Source: Anthoceros angustus
Taxonomy: Eukaryota > Streptophyta > Anthocerotopsida > Anthocerotales > Anthocerotaceae
Assembly: GCA_010909165.1 (NCBI GenBank)
Contig: MU008167.1
Location: 434,001-498,000 of the forward strand
Length of the DNA stretch: 64,000 nt
Direction: 5' to 3'
In this document: in pieces, positions 48,091 through 58,665 of the stretch
Layout: every line of letters starts with the position of its first letter
Position numbering within the stretch: position 1 is the first letter of the stretch
Made by a program: the position numbers and the translations under genes
Notes under the pieces: generated by a model
What the model saw: the letters and a program-made list of their open reading frames with translations, nothing else
Told to the model about the DNA's origin: nothing
The model's database searches: none

Positions 48091-49190
48091 CAAAATCTCC
48101 AAAAAGTGTATGTTGTAGAGCAGGAATCAGGAGGCCAAAGTAGGGTCCGGGAGGACGAGCCCAACTAGTTGCCTTAAAACGCCTAAAAACGGTGATAGGG
48201 AAGACTTCTTCATCAAAAGAAGACCCGTACCCCCATAACCTTGGCGAGGCAGCTTGTCATCGGGCGAGGTCACTCAAAAGCCCTTGGGCCCATGATGTGT
48301 CCAAAAGTGTCCATGATCTTCCTGTCAAACCCTTGCTGCTGCGAAAGAAAGATCGGAGAAAGGGGCAACGTACGGATGTATATCAGGTAACCCAGACGCC
48401 TAGAAAAGTAGGAGGAAAGAATGCCCAAAGCCACATGTGGGTCTTCCAGCAAAGGGAGGTCTTCAACATAGAAAGGATCCTCGGCCCGGCAAGGAAGCCT
48501 CCAACAAATTCAGACTACCAAAGAGACCCCCAAAATCCATAGACCCGAGGCGGAAGTTCATCTTACCAGTGGGGAACTCCAAAGTAGGAACAAACCCCAA
48601 CGGAGACCAAACACGACACTAGGAGAGCTTGACCTTCAAATCCAACAAAGAGAGCTATGAGAAATGAACTCAATTAATGCTTCCTGGACATTGTCCCTAG
48701 GCCCGAGCGTGTGGCAGTTGTTTGCCAACAAAGAATGATACACCCAAGCGCTAAGGAGGCAGCTCTGGATAGGGCCCGGTAGTGAGCAATGGCAAAAAGA
48801 GTCTCACCTTGAAGGTCGCCTTGTCTGGTCCACGTGATCGATTCCAAAACAGAGATGGAAAATCTCGAGAGATATTCTTGTGCTGGTAATAAAGGTTGGA
48901 GGGTCTGCCATAGAAGCAACGAACAAACGGGATAAGGCTTGCTAAGACACCACCAGCTAGCATCCCTAAGCTCCTCAAAGATGATGCTCCTGAAAATGGT
49001 AGTGAAGGCATTCTCGACGTCCACTAGTAAGACCATTGACTTTGGGTGGGTTTCAAGGCATGTCTTCACACCAAACACCACGGATTCGCAACCCCTAGGA
49101 GTAGCAATGCCAAATTGAAGGGGTTTCAGGTGCTGCTGGAGTATGATCGTGACATTCTGCTGTATCAGGTCGCAAACGTCTTCCCGTGTT
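48091..49190 (-). mobile_element. Degenerate non-LTR reverse transcriptase, copy 1 of tandem pair
   Basis: The minus strand encodes an RT palm start (FGVKTCLETHPKSMVLLVDV followed by ENAFTTIFRSIIFEELRDAS), a TRQGDLQGETLFAIAHYRAL motif, and after a frame change SLLANNCHTLG, where functional relatives have A-D-D. The thumb region at 48452-48270 shows PHVALGILSSYFSRRLGYLI. The frame breaks between RT and thumb. No endonuclease domain follows before the unit ends. It matches 49501-50640. Confidence 0.8.
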
Positions 49191-49470
49191 CTCAGCGGAC
49201 TTGCATAGCAGCCTGTTCATCCCGGACACCGAGCCAGCCACTTCCTCAACGTCCGCGGTTTGCCAGTGTTGCCCGTGCCCGCAACACTTGTAACCATTTG
49301 GACATTCCCGCTCCATCAACCTCCTTGCACAACACCCAAGCCACTGGAATCCCGTTCATGAAGTTATCGAACACCAACAAACTGACTAGCTGGAAATGCC
49401 ACTTATTCAATCCGAAGGTGGCATCCATAGCTATGATAGAGTTTATACCCCCATGTAACCATCATCTCCA
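49191..49470 (-). pseudogene. MULE-like transposase fragment (copy 1)
   Basis: The minus strand encodes MDATFGLNKWHFQLVSLLVF followed by DNFMNGIPVAWVLCKE, the DDE-core start typical of MULE/FAR1-like transposases (first Asp in MDATFG). The fragment is cut at the duplication join on one side and passes into RT sequence on the other. Confidence 0.75.
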
Positions 49471-49500
49471 ACATGAACGGTGTCTCCACACCGAGCACAA

Positions 49501-50640
49501 AATCTCCAAAAGTGTTGTAGAGCGAGAATCAGGAGGCCAAAGTAGGGTCCGGGAGGACGAGCCCAACTAGTTGCCTTAAAACGCCTAAAAACGGTGATAG
49601 GGAAGACTTCTTCATCAAAAGAAGACCCGTACCCCCATAACCCACTGGCAGAGACGCTTGTCACTGGACGAGGTCACTCAAAAGCCCTTGGGCCCATGAT
49701 GTGTCCAAAAGTGTCCATGATCTTCCTGTCAAACCCTTGCTGCTGCGAAAGAAAGATCGGAGAAAGGGGCAACGTACGGATGTATATCAGGTAACCCAGA
49801 CGCCTAGAAAAGTAGGAGGAAAGAATGCCCAAAGCCACATGTGGGTCTTCCAGCAAAGGGAGGTCTTCAACATAGAAAGGATCCTCAGCCAAAGCCTGGT
49901 CAAGGAAGCCTCCAACAAATTCAGGACTACCAAAGAGACCCCCAAAATCCATAGACCCGAGGCGGAAGTTCATCTTACCAGTGGGGAACTCCAAAGTAGG
50001 AACAAACCCCAACGGAGACCAAACACGACACTAGGAGAGCTTGACCTTCAAATCCAACAAAGAGAGCTATGAGAAATGAACTCAATTAATGCTTCCTGGA
50101 CATTGTCCCTAGGCCCGAGCGTGTGGCAGTTGTTTGCCAACAAAGAACAGACACAATCGGGCGCTAAGGAGGCAGCTCTGGATAGGGCCCGGTAGTGAGC
50201 AATGGCAAAAAGAGTCTCACCTTGAAGGTCGCCTTGTCTGGTCCACGTGATCGATTCCAAAACAGAGATGGAAAATCTCGAGAGATATTCTTGTGCTGGT
50301 AATAAAGGTTGGAGGGTCTGCCATAGAAGCAACGAACAAACGGGATAAGGCTTGCTAAGACACCACCAGCTAGCATCCCTAAGCTCCTCAAAGATGATGC
50401 TCCTGAAAATGGTAGTGAAGGCATTCTCGGCGTCCACTAGTAAGACCATTGACTTTGGGTGGGTTTCAAGGCATGTCTTCACACCAAACACGGATTCGCA
50501 ACCCCTAGGAGTAGCAATGCCAAATTGAAGGGGTTTCAGGTGCTGCTGGAGTATGATCGTGACATTCTGCTGTATCAGGTCGCAAACGTCTTCCCGTGTT
50601 CTCAGCGGACTTGCATAGCAGCCTGTTCATCCGGACAGAG
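49501..50640 (-). mobile_element. Degenerate non-LTR reverse transcriptase, copy 2 of tandem pair
   Basis: The minus-strand frame 50491-50048 encodes the palm with LVDAENAFTTIFRSIIFEEL and TRQGDLQGETLFAIAHYRAL, then SLLANNCHTLGPRDNVQEA. The A-N-N replaces the catalytic A-D-D, so the enzyme is dead. An upstream piece (LQQHLKPLQFGIATPRGCES) extends it to about 50600. The thumb lies at 50012-49674 (GSPEFVGGFLDQALAEDPFY, then LEDPHVALGILSSYFSRRLG). A restriction-like endonuclease as seen at 61343-62066 is absent. The 5' end is fused to the transposase at about 50640. Confidence 0.82.
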
Positions 50641-51548
50641 CCACTTCCTCAACGTCCGCGGTTTGCCGGTGTTGCGTGCCGCAACACTTGTAACCATTTG
50701 GACATTCCGCTCCATCAACCTCCTTGCACAACACCCAAGCCAATCGGAATCCGTTCATGAAGTTATCGAACACCAACAAACTGACTAGCTGGAAATGCCA
50801 CTTATTCAATCCGAAGGTGGCATCCATAGCTATGATAGAGTTTATACCCCCATGTAACCATCATCTCCAACATGAACGGTGTCTGCACACCGAGCACAAA
50901 ACTGGTTGGAGCCATGCTTGAAACAACATGATTCTCAGGATAGAAAACTAAGTGCCCGTTGACGTCCATCCAAATACGGACACTCTCCGCGTCATTGATG
51001 TGTAGCTGATATGTCCGAGCTGAGACATAGGCTTCCATATTCTGGACATCCTTTTGTCTCAAAAAATCATCCCTGGTAAACTTGTAACCTGCATCCCTCC
51101 ATCGTTTCTCATACACTCCTTCTTCGTGGTCAAGTAATATCTGTTGTTTAGGTACTTGACACAACAACTTGTGCTGCACCCACCTCCTCTTTTCTTGTGA
51201 CAGGGCTGGGGCTAGCCGTGCAGGATGGGATAGGGGACCTGGCATGAGTTCTCCATGATAGAATTCACCTGTGGCATCCATGTGAAAACAATGCTGCAAC
51301 CTCACTTCCACTATGTCAGGCTACTTAAGTAACCGGGTCACAAGGAATTGGAAGAGGCATCCACGTTTCTTACTCATCGTTGGATGTCTTCTACCCACCC
51401 CTGTCTTGGGCCTCACATTTGGAACAAGGAAAGCAGCCGTCATAGCAGCCTCCCCACGACGGTCATCAGGCCTGTATTGACAATGGTAGATTGTCACCTC
51501 GCTTCCTTGTGTGTCTTTGATGTGCTGCTTTAGTTCCGCGGTCTTCAC
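50641..51548 (-). pseudogene. MULE-like transposase with SWIM/FAR1-type architecture, truncated by retroelement
   Basis: Three minus-strand pieces make one protein. 51548-51321 is an N-terminal DNA-binding-like part ending GCLFQFLVTRLL. 51311-50802 is a central part with DHEEGVYEKRWRDAGYKF, RIWMDVNGHLVFY and TPFMLEMMVTWG. 50827-50641 is the DDE start MDATFGLNKWHFQLVSLLVF. Frame changes separate them; one is at the ccccc run near 50850. The rest of the catalytic core and the SWIM zinc finger are missing because RT sequence takes over near 50640. As part of a Mutator-like element it would have cut and joined DNA at terminal repeats. Confidence 0.75.
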
Positions 51549-51559
51549 CCAACCCTATT

Positions 51560-51835
51560 AGAAAGGGCAGCCTATGTTACACTTTATGTTAAGATTTGGA
51601 CCCCTGGATGTAACACTCATGTTGCAATTTTGGGGCCATGTAACACTTTTTGGGCCCCTTGTTACACTTTAGCTTGGAAACTAGACCACAGCTTTTGTTG
51701 CAATCATGTTGCAATGGTGTTGCCATTATGTTGAGATGAAGTGAGAGGTGCTTTTGCCCTCTCTCCATATTGCAACATGATTGCAACATCTAAAGTGTTA
51801 CAAGAGAGGTCTTGTAACACTTTTCTAGGCTTGGT
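51560..51835. repeat. Reiterated TGTAACACTT motifs and an inverted TGTTGCAATCATGTTGCA pair beside the transposase
   Basis: The string tgtaacact or its inverse occurs six times (near 51574, 51609, 51640, 51660, 51792 and 51813). An 18-bp string tgttgcaatcatgttgca (51696-51713) is matched by its exact inverse at 51771-51788. Placed just upstream of the minus-strand transposase, this looks like the terminal or subterminal region of the Mutator-like element. The outer edge was not determined. Confidence 0.6.
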
Positions 51836-52088
51836 ACCAAACCTTCTCCCCATCTACCATTCCCTTTTTACTTTTGCCCTATGGAATACCAAGTTTTACA
51901 TAGTCGTTACTACTAATACGTCCATCAATACCACCACACATAAATACCCGTATCAATACATTCTTCGTACCATATGTGTATCATTTACGATGACATATAC
52001 GGTATCGTATTTTCAATGATATATGTTTATATTATATTTTGTATGTAATAAATATGTATGTCATACGAGTTACGTATGTCGTCCATAT

Positions 52089-52490
52089 GTTCATTATATG
52101 GTACTTTGTATTTACCATCCGTGCACGCATCTTTATGCCCCAAATTTCTAGCACAACGGGCTATTTTTCTCGACGTATCGGTCCGTACATGTTCATTATA
52201 TGGTACTTTGTATTTACCATCCGTGCACGCATCTTTATGCCCCAAATTTCTAGCACAACGGGCTATTTTTCTCGACGTATCGGTCCGTACATGTTCATTA
52301 TATGGTACTTTGTATTTACCATCCGTACGCATCTTTATGCCCCAAATTTCTAGCACAACGGGCTATTTTTCTCGTCACGTATCGGTCCACATACATGTTC
52401 ATTATATGGTACTTTGTATTTACCATCCGTACGCATCTTTATGCCCCAAATTTCTAGCACAACGGCCTATTTTTCTATCCAAAGGCCTCC
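52089..52490. repeat. 102-bp tandem repeat, four units
   Basis: Units begin tgttcattatatggtacttt at 52089, 52190, 52292 and 52396 and each contains catctttatgccccaaattt and acgggctatttttctcg. Units vary by 1-4 bases. Because 102 is a multiple of three, frames stay open on both strands (repeats of MFIIWYFVFTIR on plus, DGKYKVPYNEH on minus) without further sign of coding function. Confidence 0.92.
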
Positions 52491-52924
52491 TAAAAGGCAC
52501 ATCTTGAATTCATGGGTGCCTCCTCTTCCGCCTCCATGTTCTCCTCTGCCTCACCGCCATTACGTGTCCCCCCCACGGCTAGGAACTGTCGACTTCCCCT
52601 GGCTCTTTTTTAACGCACCTGAATGTTCCCCCCTAGTCCTCCCTCCTTCTCTCTCCCCCTAGACAACTGCCTCATGTCCGTTACGCGCCTATTTACCCTT
52701 GCCTCGACCATGGCTGCTGTTGGCTGCTCCACTCCTGTCCTCCCTCTGCCACCCGCCTCTTTCACTCCCTTGCACTGTTTTCACTGTCCACACTCAACAC
52801 ATGTATGTTACTTCGGTGACAGACACTCAAGGCTTCTCGTACTCTGACACCGGATCGCCCTCCACACACATCCCTCCTACCGTGCACCAGCCTTGTCACT
52901 CCCTATTCACCCAAGATCCTGCCC
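52491..52924. other. Pyrimidine-rich intergenic sequence
   Basis: C/T-rich plus strand with open but featureless frames. No gene recognised. Confidence 0.4.
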
Positions 52925-53435
52925 TACTAGCATCGCCTTCTCTAACGTCAGATCACACTCTGGTTACGCATCAAATAAAATTTTGAGGTAGGAAATCATA
53001 GCATGGAATGGGTGTTGGCCTCACCTTGTAGCTATACATGTACATGAGACCCCACCATTCTTCCATCGCCTTCCATCATAGTCTGGTTACGCATCAGCTG
53101 AAAATTTGAGATAGGAAATAACAGCATGGAATGGGTCTTAGCCTGACCTTACAACTACTTGCAGTTGTACATGTACACGAGACACCCCGCCATGCTACTA
53201 TCGCCTTCTCTAACATCAAATCACACTAGCTAGTTACGCAACAGCTGAAAATTTGAGAGGAAATCACAGTATTGGAACAGGTCTTGGCTTGACCTTGCAA
53301 TGCTCTGCAAGTACAAGATCTGCTTGCGGCTATGCACGCGATCCCGCCTTGCCACCATCCCTTCACTAACGTCATGTCACACTGGTTACGCATCAGCTGA
53401 AAAATTGAGATAGGAAATCACAGCATGGAACGGGC
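52925..53435. repeat. Diverged tandem repeat of about 130-155 bp, four units
   Basis: Each unit contains atcgcctt..ctaacgtca, a tcacactggttacgcatcag string, a aatttgagataggaaatcac string and agcatggaa, at about 52931, 53063, 53198 and 53355. Spacing and sequence vary, so it is older than the 102-bp array. Confidence 0.85.
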
Positions 53436-54489
53436 CTCCTCCTCTTCCTTCCCCTCTCCCCCTCCTCCAGCTCCTTTTTCCATCTTCCCCTCCTCCTCCT
53501 TTACTTGCCAGCCTCATGCCTCTCGGCTTCGCATCGGGGTGCATGGTCACACGGGCGGTACGAATGGCAGGGCTCATTAAGTTTGCGGTAACCTTAGGCG
53601 ACGGGCTTTAACACCTCGCCCTTGGCCCTGCTCACGCCTTCACGATGCCTCCCAATCACCTCGAGACTTGGACTTTTAGGGCAGGGCAGGGCAGGGACAG
53701 TCACATGCATCCCGGCCACGTGGGTCCCATCACCACCTATCCTGCCGTCGTCCACATGTCCGTATGCTATGTAGTTCATATGCCATACATAGCAGTGACC
53801 CGGACGCGTCCGCGCCACGGTTGGCCACCACCGTCGCGGATGCCGCGGAAACCGTGGTTGAAGATTTGAGATGAGCCGATCCATCCAGACTGGATGTGCA
53901 GATGCAGATGGGGAACACCGGCACACCCGACGGTGGAACCGTACGGTGCAACGGACCGGTGTCGGTATGGCATGGGACAGGCGCCGGGGCACCTAGGATG
54001 GATGGCTTGGCTGCTAGGGGTGGGTCCCACATGCTCTGGCAAGGCAGAGCAGGAGCTGGCTGTGTGACGCTGCTCCAGCTGCAGGCATGGCGACCTACGA
54101 CGATCATACAGGCCATTCTCGACATCGCAGACAGATTGATGAGAGCAACTTACAGTCTTAGCAGACAAACGTAAGCGTAAGCTAAGCAGACGGCGGACGA
54201 CACAGAAAGAGTCCAGCGCACCTAGTCTAATTAATTACGGATACCAAGTAACTTAGTGTTAAGTATTGTTTGCGCGTCAGGTTGTATGGCCTCGGCTCGG
54301 TGCCATTCTGCAAAAGTTACCACGAAATGTGCCAAAAGATGATCATTTCAGTGTGTCTGAAAAGGAGCACCCCAGCAAGGATTTGAGGGGTGGTCTTGCA
54401 AGTGGTTTCCGACATGCAGGTGTGAAGAGGGGATGACAATGTTGCCTCCTGTGGACACTGCTTTGGAAGACAGCAAAGACGAGGGCAGG
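53436..54489. other. GC-rich intergenic sequence
   Basis: Open frames on both strands overlap each other and show no conserved features. No gene recognised. Confidence 0.4.
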
Positions 54490-56783
54490 AATCAAGTGAT
54501 AAATGAGGTTCTTACTTAATGAAAGGCTCAAGCAAGCAGAGGCATACGTTGAAGTTGGAAAGCTTCCTCTCAAGCTATCAGGTGTGTGGGATATTCACTT
54601 TCAGCACCCTTGTTACAGAAAGTGTTTTGTCTTTGCAATTGCTTAGTTGTTTCCGCTTGACAGGTACACGTCTCCATGATTTCCCTGCTAGCCTCTCAGG
54701 ATGATCTGAATGCTAGGAAGCAGCGTCTGCGCACCTTGCTTGCAAGGTTTACACGTCGGCAACCCGCCAGATCTGATGGTGACTGGACAGGTTTGTGGCA
54801 TGACTTACGTGGTCTCCATGAGGAAGCAAATTTCTTGGAGAGAGATTCTTTACTGGCAGAATTCTGCCGAGGGCTTTTGAAGGCCGGCAAGCTTTCTCTT
54901 GCTAAGAGTTATCTGAAGGGTAATGGAAATGCTTTCCTCCTAATGGAACAAGTGGAGAAGATAGTGCTGTATGCAGCCCGAGAATTCTTTTACTCTGCAT
55001 CAAGCCTGGACTCTGTAGAGGTTTATGCTCTTACCTTGGGAAGTGACTGGTCATCCTTTCAGTCATGAACCTCCTTTGAATGGATCTGTTCCTGCTTGTA
55101 CATTTTAGTGAGCAATGTTTGATCAAACTTATGAATTGTCTCTTCAGGTTGGCCTTGCCAAGCAGTGCCTTGCGCTTCTACTTGAGAGTGAGTGTGCAAA
55201 TGCAGTGGCGGATCTCTACGAGGCTATCTCATTCAGACTTCCAAATCTGGGTGTCACGCTGTTACCAATGGAGTCTAGGCAAATGTCAAATGGAATGGAA
55301 GCTGTGAGACGAGCAATATCAGCCCACCCTAATTCATATTTGAACGTGCAAGAGCGCATCAAGGTTACAAAGCTTCTGGGCTTAACCACACTTGAGGACA
55401 TTGCGGAGGTTGAGGTTGAAATTGGATGGAGGGCTCTGGACACAGGTGACATTGAGCTTGCTCGAGAACTGTGCCTTGAGGTGGCCAGGAAGGGATACAT
55501 TCCAGTTCAGGAAGTTTGTGCTGCATTAGGTCGACATTCTCAGCTGGACTTGGACACTCGAAAAGAGCTTCTTGAATTTGCTCTCCTCCACTGTGATTTA
55601 GTGCAGAAGGAGGACATTGCAAGTTCGTTATCAGAAGTAAAATCCAACATTAATCTGCAGCAGTTGGAGGATGACACCAGCCGATTAGCAATTCCAACTG
55701 AACAAGGAGGGCCAGTGTCTCCTCCATCTGACTCACCACCTTCAGCTCCAGCTGTGGTCAATGGTACCTTGCCAGAGCTAAACAGTGAACCAGGCGTGAC
55801 CTCTGAAGGTGAGGTCAATGGATTGGTTACCGCCTCTGGATCTAGCAGCACATTGGCACTGCGGAGGAGGGGAAGGGAGTATCTTTCTAAGGTCACAAAA
55901 GTAACTCAGATTGGTAGCCTGTATAGTTCGAAGGTGGTTGCACGGAAAAAGATCATTGGGTTCTCCTGCTTGGAGCTGCCCTGGCTCGTAGAAATGGGTT
56001 TGGACAGGGGGGCTGGGGTTGCCAACGTGGAAGACCTTGGAGACGGCAAGTGAGGTGAACTGTCTCGAGCCACATGCATGCTTGCTAAGTGAGGTTCCAA
56101 CTGGGATTTCCGGCATGCATATTTCAGGGATAGCGTTATCAGCCCAGATGATAAGTCGTTTTTAAAGTTAGTCCAAAAAGCGATTGTCCAGCTGATGAAC
56201 ACTGCATTGGTTTTCTGTCAATTGCAAGATGCTTCTAGGATGAAGGGAATGAACAATGCACCATGTCTTCAATGCTAGTATGGAATGCACAGAAATGGAT
56301 GCATTTATGTAGTTTTTTTCATTGCTTGCTGCCCACCAGAGCTGGTGATCCATATGCTGTGTTTTTGGCATGTCTATCTCTGCTGCATCAAGATGTTGTA
56401 AGCTGTCCACTTGCATGATGCATATGCAATCGGTTCGTTCTGGCAGGTGAAGTAACTGCTGAATCGGGTCTTTGGAAAGAGTGGCAACGGGAGATTGAAG
56501 GAAAGAGAGCCTTGCTCAAATATGCAGAGACAACAAAGCAGATTGTCCCAGATGGTGAGTTGAAGTGGTTTTTAGCTGGCAAGAAGGCGTACATTCAGAA
56601 TACCATCTTGAGGATACTAGCAATAAGGACATCTGCAGGTGCTTCAGCGGCACGTGTGTTCTCTACTCCTGTCTGACACGGTAGGAGGAGAAAATGCGGA
56701 GTGAAGTTTCCACGCTCTGGAATGAGCTGAGGCTTAAACATGCTGAGATTGTGCAGAGCTTAATTGCAGATGTGTACCCTTAG
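54490..56783 (+). pseudogene. 5'-truncated, internally deleted Sec39/NBAS (plant MIP2) homologue
   Basis: Recognisable exons: about 54500-54590 (AEAYVEVGK, then SSYQ), 54664-55020, 55148-56050, 56447-56639 and about 56685-56783 (stop at 56781). The exon starting at 54664 has RFTRRQPARSDGDWTGLW and LAEFCRGLLKAGKLSLAKSY. The next has LPNLGVTLLPMESRQMSNGM, VTKLLGLTTLEDIAEVEVEI and, near its end, KIIGFSCLELPWLVEM. These match the Sec39 domain of NBAS/MIP2, a subunit of the ER tethering complex (with MAG2/RINT1 and ZW10) for Golgi-to-ER vesicles. The exon at 56447 has GLWKEWQREIEGKRALLKYA. The N-terminal half (beta-propeller region) is not upstream, a large stretch is missing between 56050 and 56447, and a single extra base near 54565 shifts the first exon. 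Splice sites elsewhere look sound. Probably a non-functional fragment; assembly error is an alternative. Confidence 0.75.
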
Positions 56784-56829
56784 TTAGAAGAAGAAGAATA
56801 TAATTTAGTCCATTTGGACAGAATTTTTC
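56784..56829. other. 3' flank of the Sec39-like fragment
   Basis: Short spacer before the dispersed hairpin repeat; nothing recognised. Confidence 0.3.
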
Positions 56830-57000
56830 TGTCATGGGACTTGGTACTTAACAACTTGGACCATGGTGTGTTGCTCCATCCACTCCCTTTAGGCAGGCAT
56901 CCCATCTAAATATCCATCAGGATACTTAGATGGGATGCTTAATAACACGATGTTCTTATAAATGTGTATCCATTTGGCTTAAGCCATTTGGACACACATT
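56830..57000. repeat. Dispersed hairpin repeat with two strong palindromes
   Basis: The first palindrome, at about 56898-56939, pairs gcatcccatctaa with ttagatgggatgc across a short loop (atatccatcaggatac also pairs). The second, at about 56962-57003, pairs aaatgtgtatccatttggct with agccatttggacacacattt around a ttaa centre. A preceding block gtcatgggacttggtactta completes the unit. The inverse of the whole order is found at 5455-5630. It is non-coding and resembles a small non-autonomous mobile element. Confidence 0.8.
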
Positions 57001-57591
57001 TACAGTTACATGTTGCGAAAAAATGCTGACTAGCATGTTTTGATGAGTTTGTTTGTGACTTCAGTTTAGTGGTGACAGAGAGAGGAGGAGTTAGGGAATA
57101 AAATTATAACAAAATCAGGGTTTTGTAACAGAAGTTTATGGTTTTAGAGTGAGACCTTTATAGGGTGAAATATGTAGTATATTAAAATAAATAAACAAAA
57201 AATAGATGTAGGATAAACTTTCAACTCCATGAGGAAACACGTGTCTTTAGAGGGATAGTTAATAAATAATTATAAGATAATAATAAGACTATAATCATAA
57301 GCTGTCTACAGCCCGCAGCAGTAGCAATGTAAGTTGGACGTCATTGTTCCCATGGCACACCAGGCATTTGTCGAATTTTTCATTCGAACAAGACCTCTTA
57401 TACTTTTTTTAGACCTAGAGGTCCACTCAATAGACCATGTCGCATCATAAACATCTTATTTTAGAACCACTTAAAAGACCATGTAGCATCATCTACAATT
57501 TTTTTTTTGTTGTCCCAGGATGGTCGCGCAGGACTCTCTCGAGTGAATTATTCAGTGCGAAACGTTAGCTACATAAATAAACTTGAGTTGG
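57001..57591. other. AT-rich intergenic sequence
   Basis: No gene or element recognised. Confidence 0.45.
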
Positions 57592-57870
57592 CCACCCAAC
57601 TTCATTCGGAAGTTTAGGTTAACCTGCTCATTGGCAGATTTACAAGTAGGGTTCGTGAGGACCACCCAACTTAATTGGGATATTAAGGATAACCTGTTCA
57701 TTGACGAATTCACGAGTAGGGTTCGTGAGTACCATGTCTGTCGCTGAGACTTGATAGCCTTACACAAAATATCTTGGTTTTTTTTTTGTAGTCTGATTTT
57801 GAGGCACGAGACTTTATCGCCTTGGATACAATATTGATTTTTTTTTGTAGCCTGATTTTTGGGGCACTTT
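57592..57870. repeat. Two consecutive tandem duplications (about 70 bp x 2 and about 62 bp x 2)
   Basis: 57592-57733 holds two diverged units with ccacccaactt.att and taacctg.tcattg.c and gagtagggttcgtgag. 57745-57868 holds two units with gagac/cgagactt.at.gcctt, an aatatt tract, a long t run and gtagtctgattttg or its near match. No coding function is apparent. Confidence 0.75.
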
Positions 57871-58665
57871 TTGGTGAATGACACATGGGCTTTGAGAGTG
57901 TGATGAGGAGGAGTGAACAACATAACATGATCATTGACAAAAATCAACATGACTTTTGGACTTTTGGACGAGAGAAAACTAGGGGGATCTATGCTTGGGC
58001 CTCATATATGGCCGCAAAAGTTGAGAACATCAGCATGTCTTTTGTAGTGCTGAAATTTGAGTGTGGGTGGTCTTCATTGGTTAAAAGTGATGGGGAGGTG
58101 CTTGCCCAATGCCTTTGCCATGGGGTTCAACTACTAGGTCTAAAATGACATGAAGTGATAGAAAAAGCCAGAAAGAATGACCGGGCTTGGATGTATGAAA
58201 TCCGCTCTACTAACCGCAATAACAAGCCTGCGCTGTTGCAATCGATTTGCTGAGATAAACAAGAGCTGCTACTTCCCACACGGCCCACACCTCATCAAGC
58301 ACGGCTCTCTCGCAGCTCCTTCATCGTCTTGCTGCAACAGGTCACCCGGGGGAAGATGGCGGATGATATCTACGACCATGCTGATATTGATTGTGTTTTC
58401 GTTGCTTCCACATCCTGAGCAGCTAACATGTGGAAATTGATGTTGAGTGGAACTGTCGAGGCTCGGTTACTTTCAGACGCAAGATTTCTGCTCTGACTGC
58501 CTGCCAGTGCTGGATGCTGCATGGATTCTGGAATCTGTCACACTCAACATTACCTAGAGTTACTCTCAACAGTACCTAGAGTCACGCTCAACATTACCCA
58601 GTGTCATGCTTACAAGTATGTGGATGAATTCATGGGATCCAGCAATTACTAACTAGTAGAGGAAG
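57871..58665. other. Intergenic sequence
   Basis: Short frames only. A small degenerate repeat of the type ctcaaca.tacct/cagagt lies at 58545-58610. No gene recognised. Confidence 0.4.

Larger units (their letters stand above)
48091..50901. repeat. Tandem duplication (about 1.4 kb x 2) of a retroelement-transposase junction
   Basis: Unit 1 is 48091-49500, unit 2 is 49501-50901. Each starts caaaatctccaaaa.gtg and runs through thumb and RT domains of a retroelement (read on the minus strand) into the N-terminal part of a transposase core. The join at 49493-49502 fuses transposase sequence (ccgagcacaaaac in the longer copy) to the unit start (cacaaaatctcc); both parents share cacaaaa. Differences between units are mostly indels of 1-8 bases. 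Confidence 0.9.

Noticed and set aside
52039-52507. Repeat-encoded protein of 100-149 residues
   Set aside because: Frames are open on several strands and phases only because the satellite unit is 102 bp; there is no start context or homology.
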